From: Gammaproteobacteria bacterium | Lineage (GTDB): Bacteria > Pseudomonadota > Gammaproteobacteria > SZUA-229 | DNA: 6,995 bases | Assembly (NCBI GenBank): GCA_002401185.1 | Contig: NVSH01000092.1 | Coordinates: forward strand, 1 to 6,995 | Direction: 5' to 3' | In this document: positions 1 to 5,100 of the stretch, piece after piece | Numbering within the stretch: the stretch's first letter is position 1 | Layout: the number at the start of each line of letters is the position of its first letter | The notes under the pieces: model-generated | What the model was told of the DNA's origin: nothing | Databases searched by the model: none | Seen by the model: the letters and a program-made list of their open reading frames with translations, nothing else | Program-made: the position numbers and the translations under genes

Positions 1-161
1 TTTTAAAAGAAAAAACGAAAAAAGATAAAGAGTAATAGAGCAATACGGAAATCGTTCTTTAAAAACACCACCTTTGAACAGCCAGTAACATTTTTACCGC
101 TATACTTCGTTTAACTTCCTATATTAACTCGAACATTAAAACGACCACTTCTAACCATCAA
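1..161. other. AT-rich non-coding region upstream of pilS
   Basis: No coding region can be supported here. The first 60 bases are very A-rich. A TATACT hexamer at 101-106 resembles a sigma-70 -10 box, and TTGAAC at 74-79 resembles a -35 box, but the spacing between them (21 bp) is too long for a convincing promoter. There is no hairpin with a T tract, so the end of a preceding transcript is not visible. The pilS promoter is probably here or upstream of the window. Confidence 0.4.
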
Positions 162-1799
162 ATGACCAACAAGCCATACCAAAACGCAAACAATCTATCC
201 GTACAGAATAATTACGATGCCTGGTATCGTTTGCAACTGTTCAATTACTTTCGAGCCATACTCGCGCTGTTTTTCATTACTGTCTATCTCAATGACTGGC
301 TTCCTGAACTTGTTCCAGGGGCATACTCTCATCCTGATTTATTCATTACAGTCTCCGTAGCCTACCTGGTAACGGCGCTGTTATTTACCACACGCATCCG
401 CGCAAAAAGTCCTGGGATTGTTCCGCAAATCACTATTCACACACTGTTCGACATCACATGTATTACCATATTAATGCATGCCACCGGCGGTGTGCGAACC
501 GGCCTAGGCATGTTACTTATCATCAGTATCTCAATGACCAGTTTATTTTTACCCAGACGGTTAACCCTGCTCTTTGCTGCGATTGCAACACTTTCCGTTA
601 TCGCAGAACAGGTGTATTCACAATTGGTCTATATCAATTACTCGCCGGCTCTCACCCAGGCAGGCTTACTCGGTATTTTAATTTTCATCTCGACTTTCCT
701 CGCCACGTATTCTGCCAGACGACTCATAGAATCTGAAAAACGTGCTGCAGAGACTAGCGCTGAATTAGAAACTATCGTGCAGATGAACGAACACATCATT
801 AAAAGCATGCGCACAGGCATCCTCGTAATAAAAAATAATGGGCAGATATTAATGGCTAACAATGCAGCTCTTGAATTGCTTGGCCATGCCAAAATCGATG
901 CCAAAACCAACTTACAAGAAGCGTCGAATGCTTTATATAAACGGTTTCTTGTCTGGAATAACAATACGATTCAAAACCACAAACCTATCAAGCAAGCTCA
1001 TGGCTTATCTGACATACAAACAGGCTTTAGCCATATTGACCAGCACAACCAGACAAATAATTCGCATCAGGGACGCACTTTAATTTTTATTGAGGATGCC
1101 ACCAAACTCACACAACGTTTCCAACAGGTAAAACTAGCCTCTCTCGGCCAATTAACAGCAAGTATTGCACACGAAATTCGAAACCCACTAGCCGCCATCA
1201 ATCATGCAGGGCAATTACTGGAAGAAACATCTGTCGATGAGGCCGATAAAAAATTAACCGGCATTATTAGTACACATGTCAAACGCCTCAACGATATTAT
1301 CGAAAGTGTTTTACAACTTTCCAGGCAGCAACGTGGTACGCCTGAATCGATTAACCTCTATCAATGGCTGTTACAGTTTCGCGAAGAGTTTATTGCTACC
1401 CATCAATTACAAGTCTATCAACTACGCATAACCATCAACCCGCAAAGTATTTTAATTTCATTCGACACCAGTCAGCTACATCAGGTGATGTGGAACCTGT
1501 GCAGCAATACACTCAATCACTGCAACATGGAGCACTCGAATATGATGATTAATATTCGGGGCGAAATCGATAAAGATAACAAACTACCCTTTATCGATAT
1601 AATCGATAATGGCCCTGGCATCGACGAAGAAACACAGAACCACATATTTGATCCATTTTTTACGACAAGTTCTGAAGGTACCGGCTTAGGTCTGTACATC
1701 ACAAAAGAGGTCATCGAAAGCAATCGTGCTAAAATTCGTCTGGTCTCATTACCGGCTGGTGGCACCTGTTTTAGAATCCACCTACAACAGGCCCAGTAA
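162..1799 (+). CDS. pilS: PilS, membrane sensor histidine kinase of the type IV pilus two-component system
   Basis: Inner-membrane kinase that autophosphorylates and passes the phosphate to PilR to control pilin transcription; in Pseudomonas PilS is known to sense the pilin pool in the membrane. The 545-residue protein has about six hydrophobic segments between residues 27 and 185, then a PAS-like segment (about 205-312). The HisKA dimerisation box ASIAHEIRNP places the phospho-His at H337. The ATPase domain follows: N box around N445/N449, G1 box DNGPGI at 482-487, F box FDPFF at 496-500, and G2 box GTGLGL at 506-511. Order and length match the PilS family (about 530 residues). The start is the first ATG in a frame open from base 78. 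No Shine-Dalgarno sequence precedes it, so the exact start is uncertain. pilR follows in the same orientation after 80 bp, as expected for a kinase-regulator pair. Family assignment is firm because of the multi-TM plus PAS layout next to pilR and pilA. Confidence 0.95.
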   Translation: MTNKPYQNANNLSVQNNYDAWYRLQLFNYFRAILALFFITVYLNDWLPELVPGAYSHPDLFITVSVAYLVTALLFTTRIRAKSPGIVPQITIHTLFDITCITILMHATGGVRTGLGMLLIISISMTSLFLPRRLTLLFAAIATLSVIAEQVYSQLVYINYSPALTQAGLLGILIFISTFLATYSARRLIESEKRAAETSAELETIVQMNEHIIKSMRTGILVIKNNGQILMANNAALELLGHAKIDAKTNLQEASNALYKRFLVWNNNTIQNHKPIKQAHGLSDIQTGFSHIDQHNQTNNSHQGRTLIFIEDATKLTQRFQQVKLASLGQLTASIAHEIRNPLAAINHAGQLLEETSVDEADKKLTGIISTHVKRLNDIIESVLQLSRQQRGTPESINLYQWLLQFREEFIATHQLQVYQLRITINPQSILISFDTSQLHQVMWNLCSNTLNHCNMEHSNMMINIRGEIDKDNKLPFIDIIDNGPGIDEETQNHIFDPFFTTSSEGTGLGLYITKEVIESNRAKIRLVSLPAGGTCFRIHLQQAQ

Positions 1800-1879
1800 T
1801 TAATCCACTTATCATGACTAAATGACAGCACGTCTATACTCAACGAATAACGTACCTGAAAATAACAGAGAAATAAAAA

Positions 1880-3229
1880 ATGACGGCTAAAAAAGTGCTC
1901 ATCGTTGATGACGAAGCAGATATCTGTGAACTCATCGAAATCACGCTGATGCGTATGGGTATTACATCTCAATCCGCACTTAACCTGATGCAGGCAAAAC
2001 AACTACTGCAAACAGAGCACTTTGATTTATGTCTGACGGATATGCACCTGCCAGATGGTAACGGTATCGAGTTTGTCGAGCATGTTCAGATACATCATAA
2101 TGACGTACCTATTGCCGTGATTACCGCACATGGCAATATGGAATCTGCTGTTAAAGCGTTAAAAGCCGGTGCATTTGATTTTGTTTCTAAACCCGTCGAC
2201 ATTCAAATTTTGCGCAACCTGGTTTCTGCCGCGACCAACATACCCGAAAAAAACGATAATCGAAAAGATGATAAAAACAAGATTAACATCACCGGCAATT
2301 CAGACGCAGTTCAAGCCTTATTAAAAAACATTGCCAAACTGGCAAGAAATCAGGCACCGGTATTTATCCACGGTGAATCAGGCTCAGGTAAAGAACGTGT
2401 GGCCAGGATGATCCATCAACAAGGCTCAAGAACAAACCAGCCTTTTGTGCCCGTTAACTGTGGCGCGATATCTTCAGAACTGATGGAAAGCGAATTCTTT
2501 GGCCATCTCAAAGGCAGCTTCACTGGCGCGCATTCAGATAAACAGGGGTTATTTGAAGCCGCTAACGGAGGCACACTCTTTCTTGATGAGATAGCTGAAT
2601 TACCACTGAACATGCAGGTAAAACTATTACGTGTGATACAGGAAAAAGCCATACGCCCTGTTGGTAGCGCGCAGGAAAAATCCGTTGATGTCAGAATTCT
2701 TAGTGCTAGCCATAAAAACCTGGTTAAGTTAGTCGCTGATGGCACCTTTCGAGAAGACCTTTATTACCGTATTAATGTCATCGAACTCGCTATTCCTAGC
2801 CTACGCGAAAGAAAAGAAGATATTCCATTATTTATAGATCAGCTACTCAATAATCTGGCAAAAAAAACAGGGGTGAAAGTACCCGTTATCGACGCTGAGG
2901 CTATAACCGCTTTACAGGACTACCCTTTTCCCGGCAATGTGCGAGAACTGGAAAATATACTTGAACGTGCAATCGCACTATCAGATAACAGCGTCATTAC
3001 CACGCAGGACTTACATCTAAAATCGGTTGCCAACCACCAACTGACCAACGATGAAGATCTGACTTTTACACCACCACCTGTAAACCCGATGGATCTGATA
3101 GGTCAGGAACGTCAAAGCATCAAACAAGCCCTGGAGCAAACCCGTTGGAACAAAACCGCGGCGGCAAAATTACTGGGCTTAAGTCTAAGGCAACTACGCT
3201 ATCGGCTACAAAAGTTGGACATAAAATAA
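1880..3229 (+). CDS. pilR: PilR, sigma-54-dependent response regulator activating pilA
   Basis: NtrC-class transcription activator of 449 residues, the usual PilR length. The receiver domain (about 4-115) has the acidic pair D10/D11, phosphoacceptor D54, T82 and K104. A charged linker (about 122-136) leads to the AAA+ domain (about 137-375). That domain has Walker A GESGSGKE at 165-172 (K171), the sigma-54 contact loop as GSFTGA at 212-217, Walker B GTLFLDEI at 231-238, the conserved REDLYYR at 291-297, and the FPGNVREL sensor II segment at 350-357. The C-terminal Fis-type helix-turn-helix lies at about 423-446 (WNKTAAAKLLGLSLRQLRYR). The GSFTGA form in place of GAFTGA also occurs in other PilR proteins, so it does not suggest loss of function. 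A weak SD (agag at 1867-1870) sits nine bases before the start. Its likely target is the sigma-54 promoter found 270 bp past its stop codon, ahead of pilA. Confidence 0.96.
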   Translation: MTAKKVLIVDDEADICELIEITLMRMGITSQSALNLMQAKQLLQTEHFDLCLTDMHLPDGNGIEFVEHVQIHHNDVPIAVITAHGNMESAVKALKAGAFDFVSKPVDIQILRNLVSAATNIPEKNDNRKDDKNKINITGNSDAVQALLKNIAKLARNQAPVFIHGESGSGKERVARMIHQQGSRTNQPFVPVNCGAISSELMESEFFGHLKGSFTGAHSDKQGLFEAANGGTLFLDEIAELPLNMQVKLLRVIQEKAIRPVGSAQEKSVDVRILSASHKNLVKLVADGTFREDLYYRINVIELAIPSLRERKEDIPLFIDQLLNNLAKKTGVKVPVIDAEAITALQDYPFPGNVRELENILERAIALSDNSVITTQDLHLKSVANHQLTNDEDLTFTPPPVNPMDLIGQERQSIKQALEQTRWNKTAAAKLLGLSLRQLRYRLQKLDIK

Positions 3230-3455
3230 ATAAGGCCAAGTGATGGATAAATGCATGACACCTCTGACGATAAGGAAGCAATTTGTTTTCAGGCGGGAAT
3301 GTACACAGGGACAGGGACATAGCAATAGCTTTCACTCTCAAATCAAAATGGCCGTATCAAAACACATGTCAACAAACCGTCACTATCTTACAAAATGGTC
3401 ACAATGTTACATTTTTAGTCTCATAACATAAAAACCTACAGATTATTTATTAAGA

Positions 3456-3468
3456 TAACTTATTGATA
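3456..3468 (-). promoter_or_regulatory. Consensus IHF binding site upstream of pilA
   Basis: Read on the minus strand this is TATCAATAAGTTA, which fits the IHF consensus WATCAANNNNTTR at every defined position. Its centre is about 60 bp upstream of the predicted transcription start, between the putative PilR half-sites and the -24/-12 promoter. IHF often bends DNA at this distance in sigma-54 promoters to bring the activator to the polymerase. Surrounding A/T richness supports it. The match is seen in the sequence; occupancy is inferred. Confidence 0.6.
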
Positions 3469-3496
3469 TTACTGATTTTATAAAATATATAGTCAT

Positions 3497-3512
3497 TGGC
3501 ACGGTCTCTGCT
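3497..3512 (+). promoter_or_regulatory. Sigma-54 (RpoN) -24/-12 promoter of pilA
   Basis: TGGCACGGTCTCTGCT aligns with the RpoN consensus TGGCACGNNNNTTGCW with one mismatch (C for the first T of TTGC). The invariant GG (3498-3499) and GC (3510-3511) are 12 bp apart, the required spacing. The predicted start of transcription is near 3523, leaving a leader of about 67 bases before the pilA ATG. Regulation by PilS/PilR follows from the neighbouring genes and the known control of pilA by RpoN in Pseudomonas. Confidence 0.92.
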
Positions 3513-3589
3513 ATACCTATACCAGTCTGCAACATAATAGACATAAATACATAAAAACAAGATCTGTTAAATTACTCTCGGAGAGACTC

Positions 3590-4042
3590 ATGAAAAAAAT
3601 ACAACAAGGTTTTACATTAATCGAATTAATGATCGTTATCGCGATTATCGGTATTCTGGCTTCGGTAGCATTACCGGCCTATTCCACCTACACCAATAAA
3701 GCGGCATATTCAGAAGTCGTTATTGCTACTACTTCCGTAAAAGCAGATGTATCGGTGTGTTCACAACGCAACAATATGACCAATGCAAACTTTGTCACCC
3801 AATGCATCGGTGGCGGTGGCTTTGGCGTTAATAATGTCGCTGCATCTGGCCGTGTTACCACTATAACAGCGTCTTCATCTGCTGCTAGCTTAGTTGAGGT
3901 TACTGGCACAGGTGATGGAAACTTCACCCCTGCTAGCCCAACTTATATTCTTACCGGAACCCGCCAGGCTTCTGGTCAGGTAATATGGGCGCAATTAGCT
4001 GGTGCTGCCGGTGGTACGTGTTTAGCTGCTAACCTTTGTTAA
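3590..4042 (+). CDS. pilA: PilA, major type IVa prepilin
   Basis: Structural subunit of the type IV pilus, held in the inner membrane before assembly. The 150-residue precursor has the short basic leader MKKIQQG, a PilD cleavage site between G7 and F8, and the conserved E12 (Glu5 of the mature chain). The N-terminal hydrophobic helix (about 8-30) contains [20 protein letters not shown]. The mature subunit would be 143 residues, typical for type IVa pilins. It has four cysteines: C57, C72, C144 and C150. C150 is the last residue, so the C-terminal pair encloses only five residues, a short disulfide loop; a C57-C72 bond would close the other loop around a glycine-rich segment (74-77 plus G79). 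An excellent SD (GGAG, 3580-3583) lies six bases upstream. Transcription is expected from the sigma-54 promoter and ends at the hairpin 19 bases after the stop. A minor pilin is unlikely given promoter strength and position. Confidence 0.96.
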   Translation: MKKIQQGFTLIELMIVIAIIGILASVALPAYSTYTNKAAYSEVVIATTSVKADVSVCSQRNNMTNANFVTQCIGGGGFGVNNVAASGRVTTITASSSAASLVEVTGTGDGNFTPASPTYILTGTRQASGQVIWAQLAGAAGGTCLAANLC

Positions 4043-4060
4043 GATAAAAAGGTTGTTAAT

Positions 4061-4090
4061 AAAAAGGGCAGAGTTTACTCTGCCCTTTTT
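4061..4090. terminator. Bidirectional rho-independent terminator between pilA and the TfpX/Z gene
   Basis: The inverted repeat AAAAAGGGCAGAG / CTCTGCCCTTTTT forms a perfect 13-bp stem (8 bp of GGGCAGAG core plus A-T pairs) around a TTTA loop. The right arm runs into seven T residues for the plus strand. The left A tract becomes a U tract for minus-strand transcripts. It lies 18 bases after the pilA stop and 17 bases past the stop of the convergent gene, so it can serve both. Confidence 0.93.
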
Positions 4091-4107
4091 TTATCACCAA
4101 AAAAAAC

Positions 4108-4827
4108 CTACAATACTGGTCGCATTGTTATTTTTAGTAAATTTGCAGCCGAATCCATATGCACCAGCAAATTTTTATGTTTTGCTTTACCTAAAAAAAC
4201 ATGTTGACTCCCTTCTGCATCTTCCTTCCTGGAATATGTAAGTAAAAAATCACTAGAAAGCTGATGGGATAACATTTTATTGAAATTTTCTTTTACTGAT
4301 TGATATAAATGCACCTGTGCAAAAGGCGGGATTTTTAAGTCAGTTAACCTAATGATTTCTTTTAGTTGCACAACAGAGTTATCAGTTTCGGCATAAATAA
4401 TCAACGGCTTTTCGTCACTAAAGCTAGCTATATTTTTTAAGTTTAAATTCTGCTGACTATAATAATCTTCCGTTACTGTATAAAAAGTCCCTTCCCACAT
4501 AACCATTGCCACCGGACGCTCAGAATAAACCTGCAAACCACCCCAGATTAATGCACTGATCTGAACAACAGCAATCAACGAAAGATCTAAAAAGATTTCT
4601 TTTTTTGTCTTAGTATGATTGAAAATAATCAAGGTCAGAATCGGCCCTAAAACCAGATGAACCACAGCCATCAATTTGACACCACTCCAACCACCTTCTG
4701 CTTCAAAAAAAACACCTGGATACCACTCCACCAAAATTAAATACAAAATACCAATAAATATAAAAACACTTATACATAAATGTATGCCTGCGACTTTTAA
4801 TTTTGCTTTTATTAAATCATTCATCAT
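4108..4827 (-). CDS. tfpX/tfpZ: TfpX/TfpZ-family type IV pilin accessory protein
   Basis: Inner-membrane protein of the group encoded next to particular pilin alleles in Pseudomonas and relatives, where such proteins aid pilin stability or assembly of the cognate pilin. The 239-residue chain has three hydrophobic segments (about 13-33, 51-69, 78-99). Family signatures are visible: WYPG at 35-38 followed by F and a Gly-Gly-Trp turn, LGPILTLIIF at 60-69, DLSLI at 81-85 and ERPV at 103-106, then a soluble C-terminal domain with no cysteine. The first of two adjacent ATGs is preferred because a GAG-type SD (minus strand, 4834-4839) lies at proper distance. Usually the gene is co-oriented just downstream of pilA; here it is inverted and convergent, so it must have its own promoter. 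Hand counts of three 60-base rows give about 32% GC against about 49% in three rows of pilB, a hint of separate origin. Which subfamily (X or Z) is not settled. Confidence 0.88.
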   Translation of the reverse strand: MMNDLIKAKLKVAGIHLCISVFIFIGILYLILVEWYPGVFFEAEGGWSGVKLMAVVHLVLGPILTLIIFNHTKTKKEIFLDLSLIAVVQISALIWGGLQVYSERPVAMVMWEGTFYTVTEDYYSQQNLNLKNIASFSDEKPLIIYAETDNSVVQLKEIIRLTDLKIPPFAQVHLYQSVKENFNKMLSHQLSSDFLLTYSRKEDAEGSQHVFLGKAKHKNLLVHMDSAANLLKITMRPVL

Positions 4828-4859
4828 ATTAAATCTCTTTTTGAATCTTAATAATGTGC

Positions 4860-4875
4860 TTATATGTACATATAA
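4860..4875. repeat. 16-bp perfect palindrome upstream of the TfpX/Z gene
   Basis: TTATATGTACATATAA is perfectly self-complementary. It lies 33-48 bases upstream of the accessory gene's start codon, overlapping the weak minus-strand promoter candidate. It could be an operator for a dimeric regulator, or a chance product of AT-rich DNA. There is no G/C-rich stem, so it is not a terminator. Confidence 0.4.
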
Positions 4876-5026
4876 AGTTGACTACAAATAATTAAAGCAT
4901 TTCTCTCTCTGGCTACTCAACAAAACTTATAACTTTATATTCTTCTCTATAATAATTACACTAATATTTTAAACTCCGTCATCTATCGAGATAAGTGTCA
5001 TTTCAGGTAATTTCCAATAAATTCGA

Positions 5027-5039
5027 CTATCATTGATAG
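5027..5039. repeat. CTATCA-T-TGATAG inverted repeat upstream of pilB
   Basis: Perfect 6-bp arms around a single T, ending 61 bases before the pilB start. A shorter relative, TATC-GA-GATA, sits at 4984-4993. The centres are about 44-45 bp apart, close to four helical turns. The shared TATC/GATA arms suggest a pair of sites for one dimeric DNA-binding protein; identity of the protein is unknown. Confidence 0.35.
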
Positions 5040-5100
5040 GTGATTTTAAAGTTAGTAATAACAAACCTCAATCGAAATAATAAAAAAATCAGGTTTTTCC

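Larger units (their letters stand above)
3230..3589 (+). promoter_or_regulatory. pilR-pilA intergenic region holding the pilA control region
   Basis: This 360-bp stretch has no convincing gene. Its distal half (3230-3400) contains scattered TGTC/GACA words that resemble PilR half-sites and a CAGGGA direct repeat (3306-3319). The middle (3400-3490) is very AT-rich and contains a consensus IHF site. The proximal part holds a -24/-12 promoter and a leader of roughly 67 bases ending in a strong SD, cggagaga, at 3579-3586. No clear terminator for pilR is seen, so some read-through from pilSR into pilA is possible. The order enhancer, bend site, -24/-12 promoter is the classic sigma-54 layout; the assignment of each part is by motif only. 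Confidence 0.75.
4828..5100. promoter_or_regulatory. Divergent intergenic region between the TfpX/Z gene and pilB
   Basis: This 273-bp AT-rich stretch should carry the start signals of both divergent genes. A TATAAT hexamer at 4948-4953 could be a plus-strand -10 box for pilB, but the -35 position is poor. On the minus strand, TTGTAG and TATAAG separated by 17 bp (within 4858-4886) form a weak sigma-70-like candidate for the accessory gene. Three perfect short inverted repeats occur (4860-4875, 4984-4993, 5027-5039). No -24/-12 element with correct GG-GC spacing was found, so pilB is probably not RpoN-dependent. No gene is supported here. Confidence 0.45.

Noticed and set aside
1517..2002. 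161-codon frame antisense to the pilS end and pilR start
   Set aside because: It overlaps the highly conserved kinase and receiver regions on the other strand and has no family features; a shadow frame.
2740..2756. TGGCACC word inside pilR resembling a -24 element
   Set aside because: No GC at the required 12-bp distance, so the -12 element is missing.
3215..3236. Weak TTGG/CCAA inverted repeat at the pilR stop as a terminator
   Set aside because: Arms are short and imperfect, and no T tract follows.
3240..3431. 63-codon open frame in the pilR-pilA spacer
   Set aside because: No SD, no recognisable domain, and it covers the proposed regulatory words; composition looks like translated non-coding DNA.
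4676..4891. 71-codon plus-strand frame over the accessory gene start and its upstream region
   Set aside because: Antisense to the membrane segments of the TfpX/Z protein, low complexity and no SD.
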